Positions 13,694 to 21,672 of a DNA stretch of 62,036 bases are shown here, piece after piece (the first letter of the stretch is position 1; each line of letters begins with the position of its first letter). Under the pieces are notes generated by a model. The model saw only the letters and a program-made list of their open reading frames with translations. It was not told the origin of the DNA and searched no databases. A program made the position numbers and the translations under genes. The DNA is from an uncultured Clostridium sp. GTDB taxonomy: Bacteria; Bacillota; Clostridia; Clostridiales; Clostridiaceae. The stretch spans positions 1 through 62,036 of the forward strand of contig CALBDU010000028.1 of the NCBI GenBank assembly GCA_937927335.1, in the 5' to 3' direction.

Positions 13694-14884
13694 TTGAGTT
13701 TAAGTAAAGATGATTTTGATAAATATTTTTCAATATATGAGACTGCACGAAAATATGAAAAAGAAAGTAATATAGAGGTTGCCCTTGAACTATATTTGAC
13801 TATATTAAAAAAATATATGCCAATTGGAGCCGCTTATTATGACCGACCAGCAATTATACTAGAAAAGCTTAAGAGATATGATGAAGCTATCAAGGTATGT
13901 GATTTAGCAATAAAGAATCAAATGGAATATAATCTTCATTTTGACAAAGAGTCATTCGAACATAGAAAAATGAGATTAATTGAAAAATTGAATAAGCCAG
14001 CAGTAGTAGTTAAATTAAAACCTAAAAAGAAATCGGCTTCAAAAGCAGTCGCTAATATAAATAATGCTCCTGCAAAAAATAATATAGTTTTTCCTGATTG
14101 GTATGTAAGTATATCTTTTGGGGCTTCTAAGTCACCAAACTATCCTCAGGCATTAACTATAGCAAGAATGGCCCCACAATATATTGAGAATGTAGTAGAA
14201 GGTAACGTATTGCACCAGGCTGTTTACTCTGAAAGTCCAAAAGAATATCTAAAGTTTATAAAATTATATGAACTTGTATCCCAGTGGAAATCATGCTTCG
14301 TTGTGATAAATGGAGAATTGATAGATAGAAAAATAATCGGTGGGTTAAATTATTGTTACGGTGATAAGTGTAGATCAGGTAAAATAGATTTCTGCTTTGG
14401 AGCAAGTATTATGACAGCAAACCCATTTGGATGTCATAGGCTTCAGATTAGTGCATATAATAATCCCTGGTGGACATTTGGATATTTAGATACTTATAAT
14501 GTTTGGCATGTTAATAAAGAAGCTATTTTAAAAAGAATTGAAGAATATTCACTCCCATATGAAATGTGTCCATGCTTTTCAAAGGAAAGAATAATCTCTG
14601 GGGTATATTCTCTTCCTGATAAAATCTGCCCTAACAAAGATAGAAATTGGACATTTTCTTACAATGGGATTCAACCCAGTGATATTAATAATGTTTCTTC
14701 AGAAATCAACTTTAATTATCATGAAAATTGTGTAGCTTCAACAGATATTAAAACTCCTGAACTGCCCAATAGCAATATAGTAGTTGTGGAAACTGAAACC
14801 AAGAACTCAATCGATGATCTTAATCAGCAAGAACCCCAAAACAAAGGAATACTATCTTCCTTATTTTCCATTTTTAAAAAATAA
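13694..14884 (+). CDS. Uncharacterised TPR-like protein between repressor and ImmA
   Basis: 396 aa from a TTG at 13694 with AAGGAGTGA upstream. The N-terminal 90 residues form TPR-like helices (YETARKYEKESNIEVALELYLTILKK, LKRYDEAIKVCDLAIKN). After a Lys/Ala linker there is a second domain (about 135-300) with many aromatic and Cys residues (GGLNYCYGDKCRSGKIDFCFG, FGCHRLQISAYNNPWWTFGYLD) and a low-complexity C-terminus ending in a hydrophobic/basic LSSLFSIFKK. I know no family. Its place in the lysogenic operon means it is likely made in the dormant lysogen, which is typical of regulatory or superinfection/defence genes. Confidence 0.75.
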   Translation: MSLSKDDFDKYFSIYETARKYEKESNIEVALELYLTILKKYMPIGAAYYDRPAIILEKLKRYDEAIKVCDLAIKNQMEYNLHFDKESFEHRKMRLIEKLNKPAVVVKLKPKKKSASKAVANINNAPAKNNIVFPDWYVSISFGASKSPNYPQALTIARMAPQYIENVVEGNVLHQAVYSESPKEYLKFIKLYELVSQWKSCFVVINGELIDRKIIGGLNYCYGDKCRSGKIDFCFGASIMTANPFGCHRLQISAYNNPWWTFGYLDTYNVWHVNKEAILKRIEEYSLPYEMCPCFSKERIISGVYSLPDKICPNKDRNWTFSYNGIQPSDINNVSSEINFNYHENCVASTDIKTPELPNSNIVVVETETKNSIDDLNQQEPQNKGILSSLFSIFKK

Positions 14885-14920
14885 TATATGAGATCACGCT
14901 GATTACTTGGAGGTGGTCAA

Positions 14921-15358
14921 TTGAAATATAATATAGAAAAGTTAGTTGCTAAATTGAAAAAAAAATACGATACTAAAAATCCTTTTCAAATTGCGAAAAA
15001 CCTTAATATAAAAATATTTTTTGAGGATTTAGGTAATATCCGGGGATTTTATCAATCTTGTCCTAAAAACAAGGTGATTCATATAAATTGCAACTTAGAT
15101 GATAATGAAAAACTGATCGTATGTAGCCATGAATTGGGACATGCTATTCTCCATGCAAAATTAAATGTACTATTTATAGAAAAAAATACTTTCTTTGTTA
15201 AGAATAAATTTGAAATTGAGGCAAACAAGTTTGCTGCTGAACTTATAATTGCCTCCGATGTTAATACAAAATACCCAGGGTATACCTTTGAACAGATAGC
15301 TGCAGCAGAAAATATAAATAGTGAATTAATAAAATTGAAATTCGGTTTAAACAACTGA
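14921..15358 (+). CDS. ImmA/IrrE-family metallopeptidase
   Basis: 145 aa with the zinc protease motif HELGHAILH (residues about 68-76) and a later EANKFAAELI segment that supplies the third zinc ligand. ImmA proteases of mobile elements cleave the element's repressor to allow induction. TTG start at 14921 with GGAGGTGG upstream. It lies two genes after the CI-like repressor, which is its probable substrate; there is no separate DNA-binding domain in it. Confidence 0.88.
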   Translation: MKYNIEKLVAKLKKKYDTKNPFQIAKNLNIKIFFEDLGNIRGFYQSCPKNKVIHINCNLDDNEKLIVCSHELGHAILHAKLNVLFIEKNTFFVKNKFEIEANKFAAELIIASDVNTKYPGYTFEQIAAAENINSELIKLKFGLNN

Positions 15359-15396
15359 TTTTATTTTGTCCATTACAGCAAATTTTAACATATTTG

Positions 15397-15416
15397 TTAT
15401 ATGTCGTTATATGTCG
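15397..15416 (+). repeat. Tandem 10-bp repeat before the recombinase
   Basis: TTATATGTCG occurs twice head to tail directly before the recombinase ribosome-binding region. It may be a regulator-binding site for recombinase expression; nothing else in the 93-base gap after the ImmA-type gene stands out. Confidence 0.4.
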
Positions 15417-15451
15417 AACACATTTAAATTTATAGAAATGGAGGGATATTT

Positions 15452-17215
15452 ATGATAGCTGCAATATATAGTAGAAAATCAAAATTCACTGGTAAAGGTG
15501 AAAGTATAGGTAATCAAATTCAGTTATGCAAAGAGTATGCAGAATTTCAGCTAAAAGATAAGGATGTAACTGAGTTTTTAATATATGAGGATGAAGGCTT
15601 TTCCGGAGGAAATACAAATAGACCAGAATTTCAAAGATTGATGGAAGATGCTAAATCCAAAAAATTTGGTGTACTTATATGCTACAGACTGGACCGTATC
15701 AGCAGAAATGTTGCAGACTTTTCTTCAACCCTTGAATCACTTCAAAAATATGATATAGATTTTGTTTCTATTAAAGAGCAGTTTGATACATCAACTCCAA
15801 TGGGAAGGGCTATGATATACATCGCTAGCGTTTTTGCCCAACTTGAGAGAGAAACTATAGCTGAGCGTGTCCGTGACAACATGCTTGAACTAGCTAAAAC
15901 TGGCAGATGGCTTGGTGGAGTAGCACCTATGGGGTATAAGGCTGATCCTATTACGTATTTCGATGCTGATATGAGAGAAAGAAAGCTGGTTAAGTTAAAA
16001 CAGGCACCAGAGGAATTAAAGGTTATTAAATTACTATATAAAAAGTACCTTGAATACAAATCCCTTTCCAAAGTTGAAACATTCTGTCTCCAGAATAATA
16101 TAAAATCCAAACGAGGTGCTGATTTTACTAAAGCAAATATCAGGCTTATTCTTGTTAACCCCGTATATGTAAAAGCTACATCTCAAGTATTAGAGTATCT
16201 TGAAAATGATGGTATAACTGTTTGCGGTGAGGCAGATGGAGAACACGGTCTTTTAACTTATAACAAACAAAAGAGTATGACCAATGATGAAGGCAAAAAT
16301 GTTAATGTATATAGGGATAAATCTGACTGGATTGCTGCGGTAAGTTCCCAGAAAGGTATAATAAACGCTGAAGATTGGATTGAAGTGCAAAATACACTCT
16401 CAGAGAATCGTGATGCTATGCCCAATCTCGGTAAAACACATAATGCTCTATTAACTGGAAAGATAAGATGTGCTAAATGTAATAGTAATATGCAGGTTGC
16501 TCATGGCCATATTAGTAAAAAAACTGGTAAAGAGATTTATTATTATGCCTGCAGCATGAAGAAATATTCAAAAGGGGTTCGTTGCAATAATAAAAATGCA
16601 AAAGTTTCTGAACTAGACCCTATTGTTATCAATCAGCTGAAGCAGTTAGGGATGAATAAAAAAGCTGTTCTAGAAGATTTGAAAGATCAAAATAGAAGAG
16701 CAAAGAAAGATAATATTTCTAATGACAACGCAGTAAATATTAATAAATCGATAGAAGAAAAAACAAAGCAAATAGATAATTTGCTAAATAAACTCTCCAT
16801 GGATGATGATATTACCGATTTAATTTTAGATAAAATAAAATCTCTTAAAATTGAAGTCAAAACCTTGAATGAGCAGCTGGATCACCTTAATTCTAAAAAT
16901 ACAGAGTTTGAAAATAATGACCTAAATTTATCTGTAATAGAATTTATGTTAGATAGATGTTCTATTATTGACACTCTAAGCCTTGACGAACAAAAACAGC
17001 TTATAAATGTTCTTATTGATACAATCACCTGGGATGGAGAACTTCATAATATGAAGATTGATTTTATTGGTAGCACCTGTACAGAGGAAGAGTATAAAAA
17101 AAAAATAGGGATTATTCTTCCAGATAATCCCTTTAAATCGCAGTTTAGTATAATGAGCACCCGAATCAAGTATCCTTTCGTAATTGGATTGACATGCTCC
17201 GGCAAATATAACTAA
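15452..17215 (+). CDS. Large serine recombinase (integrase of the element)
   Basis: 587 aa. Resolvase domain 1-150 with the catalytic Ser in AAIYSRKS, and the RLDRISRN and GRAMIYIASVFAQLERE blocks; recombinase domain about 160-290; zinc ribbon with CAKCNSNM and a CSMKKYSKGVRC pair (about 345-385); then coiled coil to about 490. It catalyses attP x attB integration and, with a directionality factor, excision. The last 19 residues (569-587) are encoded by antisense yabG, i.e. host DNA beyond the junction, so the free element would encode a different C-terminus. GGAGG precedes the ATG at 15452. Confidence 0.95.
   Translation: MIAAIYSRKSKFTGKGESIGNQIQLCKEYAEFQLKDKDVTEFLIYEDEGFSGGNTNRPEFQRLMEDAKSKKFGVLICYRLDRISRNVADFSSTLESLQKYDIDFVSIKEQFDTSTPMGRAMIYIASVFAQLERETIAERVRDNMLELAKTGRWLGGVAPMGYKADPITYFDADMRERKLVKLKQAPEELKVIKLLYKKYLEYKSLSKVETFCLQNNIKSKRGADFTKANIRLILVNPVYVKATSQVLEYLENDGITVCGEADGEHGLLTYNKQKSMTNDEGKNVNVYRDKSDWIAAVSSQKGIINAEDWIEVQNTLSENRDAMPNLGKTHNALLTGKIRCAKCNSNMQVAHGHISKKTGKEIYYYACSMKKYSKGVRCNNKNAKVSELDPIVINQLKQLGMNKKAVLEDLKDQNRRAKKDNISNDNAVNINKSIEEKTKQIDNLLNKLSMDDDITDLILDKIKSLKIEVKTLNEQLDHLNSKNTEFENNDLNLSVIEFMLDRCSIIDTLSLDEQKQLINVLIDTITWDGELHNMKIDFIGSTCTEEEYKKKIGIILPDNPFKSQFSIMSTRIKYPFVIGLTCSGKYN
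17145..17170. other. Right attachment junction of the element in yabG
   Basis: On the minus strand yabG similarity ends after GACQSNYERILDSGA (codon 219, base 17156); the next codons no longer resemble YabG. On the plus strand this is where the recombinase frame passes from element DNA to host DNA. The exact crossover core (usually a few identical bases) cannot be fixed without the left end. Confidence 0.75.
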
Positions 17216-17812
17216 ATCATCGTAATTTGATTCATAATTCCTTAAAGCTGCAACAGTTTCCACATAATAAGCAGAATTTTTATAGTTTTTTAAATCCATA
17301 AAATCCTGTGTATCCTTATTTATTGAATCATGTCCCGTAACTACCACAATATCCGGTTTTAACTCCTTAACCAGCTGTACAGCCATTTGAGGCTGATCCT
17401 TTTCTGCCACCACCTTTCCTGCTACATTTAATTTAAGCTGCTTATATACCTTTAAGCAATTTTCCAGATAATCCGCATCTCCATCTATGTGAAGTATTTT
17501 TCCAGGCCTCCCAAAAACCAGTTCCTTATCATCAGCTATCTTCGCATTCCTGAACATACCGTCCAGCCCCTCACGCTCCAAAAGTATCCTTTTTATGGAG
17601 TTATTTACCTTCCTTGTAAAGAATACCTCACTTTCTGAAGAAAAATTTTCAGGAGCAGCTTCCAGATCTTCTTCAGGAGCATCTGCAAGAATCCTGAGCT
17701 TAATTCCTTTCAATGAATATATTCTTACTCCCCCATGGTTTGTTATATCTATTACTTTAAAGGTTACATCGCGATTATAGGATTTTCTTACAACAATATC
17801 TCCAATCTGCAT
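17156..17812 (-). CDS. yabG: Sporulation protease YabG, 5' part interrupted by the element
   Basis: YabG is a sporulation-specific cysteine protease that processes spore coat proteins. Visible are residues 1-219: the N-terminal MQIGDIVVRKSY domain, the GRPGKILHIDGDADYL block, PDIVVVTGHDSI and the conserved FAGACQSNYERILDSGA. Normal YabG continues here with a further 50-70 residues; instead the frame runs into the recombinase gene for 58 foreign codons and stops at 16976. AGGAG precedes the ATG at 17812. In the family the gene is switched on in the mother cell by sigma-K, so precise excision would be needed for a working protein during sporulation. Confidence 0.9.
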
Positions 17813-17840
17813 TCTATTCTCCTAAAAAATTGCTACTCTA

Positions 17841-17867
17841 TATAATATGTGGCTTATTTGTATTAGT
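17841..17867 (-). promoter_or_regulatory. Sigma-K-like promoter of yabG
   Basis: On the minus strand AC (17867-17866), 16 bases, then CATATTATA (17849-17841), matching the sigma-K pattern AC-N16/17-CATANNNTA. It lies about 30 bases before the yabG start, in agreement with sigma-K control of yabG known from Bacillus. Confidence 0.55.
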
Positions 17868-17871
17868 GCAT

Positions 17872-17911
17872 AAAAAAATTTGACGTACATCTCCTAAAAA
17901 GTGTACGTCAA
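17872..17911 (-). terminator. Terminator of the cotS-like gene
   Basis: On the minus strand TTGACGTACA, 12-base loop, TGTACGTCAA, then ATTTTTTTAT. A 10-bp stem with a T tract right after the stop of the cotS-like gene; it separates it from yabG. Confidence 0.85.
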
Positions 17912-17917
17912 GCTATT

Positions 17918-18919
17918 TTATTTTTGCTTATAATTTTCCTTGAATTGTTCCAGGAAATTAAGATATTTATCCTGTTCAGCGATGATTTCCTCCATTTTAT
18001 TATTAAAAGTATTCAATGGCCAGTTTACTTCGTTATAATAGTATCTGTTGGAAAGCCTCCAATATCTCTGAGGAAAAAGCAGAAATGCATAAAGAACCCT
18101 GTACTCTTCCTCTACCAGCTCGCTAATCTCATTATATGCATCAATTACCATCTTAGCATATTCAAAATCCCAGTCCACCCTTTTAAGCACCTTTATTAAA
18201 AATGCAGACAAATCATATGTCCTTATTTCTCTTTTACAATAGTCAAAATCAATTACATTATAATTGTCCTGGCTGTCAATAACTATATTGTGATAAGTAT
18301 AATCGTGATGGCAAAATCCCTTTTCGTCCTCTGCCCGCTGGCACAGCTCCAGGTATTGAGAATCCCTTAAAACCTCAATAGCTTTAAAGCCCAATTCCTT
18401 ATAGAACTGTACACTTTTAAAATAGTTAAAGTCAAACTTAGCTCTTGACCCCTTCTTTCTGCTCATTTCCCTCATCTTTTCAAAGGATTTCACCCTTTTT
18501 TCCATCAGGTGGCTCCACCTTCCAAGGTCAGTTTTAAGCTTACTATTTTCAGGAGGCTCATATCCCTTAGAGCTTATATGGAGGTTAGCAAGATTTTTTG
18601 ATGCCTTTAATATCTCGTCCTTATTTCTAAAATCACATTCCCTGCCTTCAATCCATTCAGACAAGGTATATATATCTTCATTAACTACGGCATAGGGATT
18701 TCCATCCACACTTAAAAAGTACTTATCCACATTTTTAAACCCATTTTTTATAAGATGCTCCTTTGCTCCAAACACAAACAGAAGCTTCTGAGTACCATAG
18801 TTTATTTTTTTTAAACACCTCATCCCCTTGTCAGTTTTTAAAATATAAACTCCTTTACTGGGTTTAATGTTTTCAATTTTAATATCGAATTGTCTTTCAA
18901 TTTCAAATTCTCTCATCAT
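17918..18919 (-). CDS. CotS-family spore coat kinase-like protein
   Basis: About 333 aa, aminoglycoside-phosphotransferase fold of the CotS/CotI spore coat family. Visible are the N-lobe (ILKTDKGMRCLKKINY), catalytic loop HHDYTYHN and metal-binding IDFDYC, followed by the family's YDLSAFLIK and the FPQRYWRLSNRYY region. CotS proteins sit in the inner coat; a kinase activity on coat proteins or polysaccharide is suggested by the intact motifs. AGGGGTG precedes ATG at 18919 (a second ATG follows). It diverges from a CotSA-like glycosyltransferase gene, the same partnership seen for cotSA-cotS in Bacillus. Confidence 0.85.
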   Translation of the reverse strand: MMREFEIERQFDIKIENIKPSKGVYILKTDKGMRCLKKINYGTQKLLFVFGAKEHLIKNGFKNVDKYFLSVDGNPYAVVNEDIYTLSEWIEGRECDFRNKDEILKASKNLANLHISSKGYEPPENSKLKTDLGRWSHLMEKRVKSFEKMREMSRKKGSRAKFDFNYFKSVQFYKELGFKAIEVLRDSQYLELCQRAEDEKGFCHHDYTYHNIVIDSQDNYNVIDFDYCKREIRTYDLSAFLIKVLKRVDWDFEYAKMVIDAYNEISELVEEEYRVLYAFLLFPQRYWRLSNRYYYNEVNWPLNTFNNKMEEIIAEQDKYLNFLEQFKENYKQK

Positions 18920-19032
18920 GTTATCACCCCTGTATAATTTATATGAATTCAAAATATGCTTTAGAAGATTATTAACACTTTTAGGAGGGAATTAATATAA
19001 TAATATATATTCAACTGGAGAGGATTGTTTAA

Positions 19033-20157
19033 ATGAAAATAGGTATAGACGGCCGCGCTGCAAAATGGTATAGAGGAACCGGAATCGGTACATATACCTA
19101 TCAATTGATTAAGTCACTGAGTTCTATTGATGATATAAATGATTACCTTATTTTCATGCCCAAAGGCTTAAAAACAGAATTAAGCCTGGCCCATAATTTC
19201 ACCTTTGCAGATATCTCCGCGGGCTGCAGTTTCAATTTCTGGGATGAGGTTAATATACCAAATATTCTTAGTGACAAAGGCATTGACATTTATCATGTTC
19301 CCCAGAACGGTGTGGGGTTATCTCTGGAAAAAGCCTGCCCTTCAATAATAACGCTCCACGATGTTATTCCCTACAGACTTCCTGAAACCGTAAGTAAAAG
19401 ATATATAAAAATTTTTTCCGAAAACATCCCCTCAATTGTGGAAGCCTGTGAAGGCATTATAACGGTTTCAAATTTTTCAAAACAGGACATTATGAAAGCC
19501 TTTAATTATACCGAAGATAAAATACAAGTTACCTATCTGGCAGCAGAATCAATTTATAAACCAATGGATAAAACCTTCTCTAAAGCCTTCCTAAAAAGAA
19601 AGTATGCTTTGGAAAATAAATATATTCTATATGTTGGGGGATTCAGTCCAAGAAAAAATATTTCTGGTTTAATAAGAGCTTATAGCATTTTTGCGGATAA
19701 ATATAATGTAAAGCTTGTAATAGCAGGCACTAGAGGTAAATCCTACGAAGACTATCTTGAGCTTGTCCAAAACCTTAAAATAACCGATAAGGTTGTATTC
19801 CCTGGCTTTATACCTACTCAGGATCTTCCGTTTTTTTACTCTGGAGCAGAGGTTTTTGTTTACCCATCCTTTTATGAGGGCTTCGGGCTTCCTCCTGTGG
19901 AAGCTATGGCTTGCGGAACTCCTGTGATTTCCTCCAATGTAACATCAATGCCCGAAATAATTGGAGATGCCGGCATACTGGTAGATCCAAAAGATGTTAT
20001 TGAGCTTTCAAAGGCCATTGAAGGGGTGCTTTTAGACAAGGACTTATGGCAAAGACTAAGCAAACACGGTATAAAAAGGGCTGCTTACTTCAGCTGGAAG
20101 AAAAATGCAATGGAAACCTTGAGTTTCTACAACAGAATAATGTCTGATATTTACTAA
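19033..20157 (+). CDS. GT4 glycosyltransferase, CotSA-like
   Basis: 374 aa, GT-B fold. Begins MKIGIDGRAAKWYRGTGIGTY, has HDVIPYRLPE in the centre, then YVGGFSPRKN and the GT4 signature EGFGLPPVEAMACGTPV with both glutamates. It transfers sugar from a nucleotide sugar. Divergent transcription from the CotS-like gene indicates a role in spore coat or exosporium glycosylation. GGAGAGG precedes the ATG. A GDP-mannose synthesis gene (manC) further along could supply substrate, but that link is inference. Confidence 0.85.
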   Translation: MKIGIDGRAAKWYRGTGIGTYTYQLIKSLSSIDDINDYLIFMPKGLKTELSLAHNFTFADISAGCSFNFWDEVNIPNILSDKGIDIYHVPQNGVGLSLEKACPSIITLHDVIPYRLPETVSKRYIKIFSENIPSIVEACEGIITVSNFSKQDIMKAFNYTEDKIQVTYLAAESIYKPMDKTFSKAFLKRKYALENKYILYVGGFSPRKNISGLIRAYSIFADKYNVKLVIAGTRGKSYEDYLELVQNLKITDKVVFPGFIPTQDLPFFYSGAEVFVYPSFYEGFGLPPVEAMACGTPVISSNVTSMPEIIGDAGILVDPKDVIELSKAIEGVLLDKDLWQRLSKHGIKRAAYFSWKKNAMETLSFYNRIMSDIY

Positions 20158-20210
20158 ATTAATTGAAATCTAGTATAATAATATGGAAAACAAAGAAAGG
20201 TGGAGTTTTA

Positions 20211-20705
20211 GTGGCTAAAGATTGCTCATTTGATATTGTGTCTGAAGTTGATATGCAGGAAATGGATAATGCAGTTAACCAGGCAAAAAAAGAAATAGTG
20301 CAAAGATACGACTTTAAGGGAAGCAAAGCTGAAATAGTCCTTGATGCGGAATCCTTGAAATTTACCGCTGAAGACGACTATAAACTTAAAGCAATGCTTG
20401 ACGTTTTAAGGGGAAAAATGATTAAAAGATCGGTACCCATAAAAAGCCTGGATCCGGGAAAAATTGAACAGGCATCCGGTGGTATGGTAAAACAGGTCAT
20501 CACTATTCAAAAAGGCATAAGTAAAGAAAAAGCAAAAGATGTAACTACCTACATAAAAGACTTAAAGCTTAAGGTTCAAACTCAGATCATGGATGACAAA
20601 ATCCGAATTACAGGAGCAAAAAAAGATGACCTTCAAAATGTTATTCAAAAGCTTAAGGAAAAAGATTTCGGTTTAGAACTTCAATTTATAAATTTCAGAT
20701 CCTAA
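20211..20705 (+). CDS. YajQ family nucleotide-binding protein
   Basis: 164 aa, the full family length, from GTG at 20211 with AAAGGTGG upstream; the open frame to 20163 lacks such a site. Starts MAKDCSFDIVSEVD and contains the typical RYDFKGSKAEIVLD, LKIK-type strands and QVITIQKGISKEKAKDVTTYIKD blocks. YajQ proteins (UPF0234) bind nucleotides; some bind c-di-GMP and act on transcription. It follows the glycosyltransferase by 53 bases and ends in a shared bidirectional terminator. Confidence 0.92.
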   Translation: MAKDCSFDIVSEVDMQEMDNAVNQAKKEIVQRYDFKGSKAEIVLDAESLKFTAEDDYKLKAMLDVLRGKMIKRSVPIKSLDPGKIEQASGGMVKQVITIQKGISKEKAKDVTTYIKDLKLKVQTQIMDDKIRITGAKKDDLQNVIQKLKEKDFGLELQFINFRS

Positions 20706-20713
20706 AAATTTTG

Positions 20714-20733
20714 CGTCTTTAATTAAAGACGCA
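20714..20733. terminator. Bidirectional terminator
   Basis: GCGTCTTT-AATT-AAAGACGC flanked by AAAAATTTT and ATTTTTATT. It ends the yajQ transcript and includes the last codons of the converging minus-strand gene (stop at 20723-20725). Confidence 0.85.
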
Positions 20734-21472
20734 TTTTTATTCCATCAAATTTTATGGCTTTCCTGTATTTATCCAGGTATGCCTCAGGGCTCATTGCTTT
20801 TTTATGTTCCTTATATCTGATGCACATTTTGATTAAATAGTAGGGGTACTGCATCAATGAGGAGATGTATTCCACGCTATATGAATCCAATTCCTCTATT
20901 CTGCAGAACTCTTTTATGAGGAAATCCTGGTCAACCTCTATACCCTTTCTTCTAAGTCTTCTAATGAATACCACACAGTCAGACTCCACTAAATCATAGA
21001 CACAATTTTCAATACCACACTGCAGTATATTTCCTTCACTATATAAATTGTCATAAAACGGGTTGCCGATACATATCTCTACCCTTTCCATACTTCTTTT
21101 TATAATATCCAGATATTTATCATTGCAGCTTACAGTGACAGCCTTTTCAGCTAAAGCCTTCACTTGGCTTCCGGTGTTGTATAAAACCTCCTCAAAAGCA
21201 TTTTCAGCTCCCTGATTTTTGATATCATACAACAACCTTTTAAGTCTTTTTATGTCCGATTTATATTTTTCAACATTTCTGCCAAGGTTATCTCTTAATC
21301 CTTCGTTATCATACTGCCTGTAGCCAGCAGCCTTTTTGTGAAACTCTCCTATTAGCCTGAGCTGTTCTACGGCATCCTGCATGTGGAGTATGGTTCTACG
21401 GCTGCTAACAGCCTGAATATTCTTTGAGGCAAGATACTTTTGGAACAGGCTGCTTTTCTCTGCACCCTCCAT
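20723..21472 (-). CDS. Degenerate CotS-type protein (probable pseudokinase)
   Basis: 249 aa. By eye it aligns with the C-lobe of the two neighbouring CotS-like proteins: QDAVEQLRLIGEFHKKAAGY corresponds to their ANLH helix, and YDLVESDCVVFIRRLRRKGIEVD plus MQYPYYLIKMCIRYKEHKKA to their YDLSAFLIKVLKRVDWD and FPQRYWRLSNRYY. The kinase N-lobe is absent and the HxDxxxxN and DFD catalytic motifs are replaced (IGNPFYDNLYSEGN, CGIENC). I infer a non-catalytic coat component or pseudokinase. Start overlaps the stop of the 62-aa gene upstream. Confidence 0.65.
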   Translation of the reverse strand: MEGAEKSSLFQKYLASKNIQAVSSRRTILHMQDAVEQLRLIGEFHKKAAGYRQYDNEGLRDNLGRNVEKYKSDIKRLKRLLYDIKNQGAENAFEEVLYNTGSQVKALAEKAVTVSCNDKYLDIIKRSMERVEICIGNPFYDNLYSEGNILQCGIENCVYDLVESDCVVFIRRLRRKGIEVDQDFLIKEFCRIEELDSYSVEYISSLMQYPYYLIKMCIRYKEHKKAMSPEAYLDKYRKAIKFDGIKMRL

Positions 21473-21660
21473 TATTTCTTTTTCCTGTTTATTTTTTTTA
21501 ACAGCTTTGCTTTTTCTTTCTCCAATTCCTCTATCTTGCTTTTTTTCTTTTTTATTTCCTTTAATGCCTTCAAGCCCTCCTTCAACTCTTTAGCCCTTGT
21601 CTTATATTCCTGAAGATCCTTGATATCAGTCTCAGAAAGTTCTCTTTTTTTCTTTGCCAA
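21472..21660 (-). CDS. Lys/Glu-rich coiled-coil protein (62 aa)
   Basis: Almost entirely charged helix (DLQEYKTRAKELKEGLKALK, then KIEELEKEKAKLLKKINRKKK), basic overall. It lies 12 bases after the second CotS-like gene and overlaps the pseudokinase-like gene by one base, so the three form one operon. A coat scaffold or nucleic acid/polyanion-binding peptide is plausible; no family is recognised. Confidence 0.65.
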   Translation of the reverse strand: MAKKKRELSETDIKDLQEYKTRAKELKEGLKALKEIKKKKSKIEELEKEKAKLLKKINRKKK

Positions 21661-21672
21661 ATCAAAAGCCTC

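Larger units (their letters stand above)
1..17156. mobile_element. Prophage / skin-like element inserted in yabG (right part only)
   Basis: Everything from the window start to about 17,156 looks like one temperate-phage-type element: replication, recombination and SSB genes, dCTP deaminase, an antirepressor, CI/Cro-like regulators, an ImmA-like protease and a large serine recombinase at the very end. The right boundary is placed where similarity to the yabG gene on the minus strand stops (after codon 219 of that frame). The left end, any structural phage genes and the 3' part of yabG lie outside the window, so whether it is a complete phage cannot be judged. Confidence 0.85.

Noticed and set aside
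16976..17155. Continuation of the yabG frame for 58 codons into the element
   Set aside because: It runs antisense to the recombinase gene and has no YabG similarity; it is the chance frame after the insertion point.
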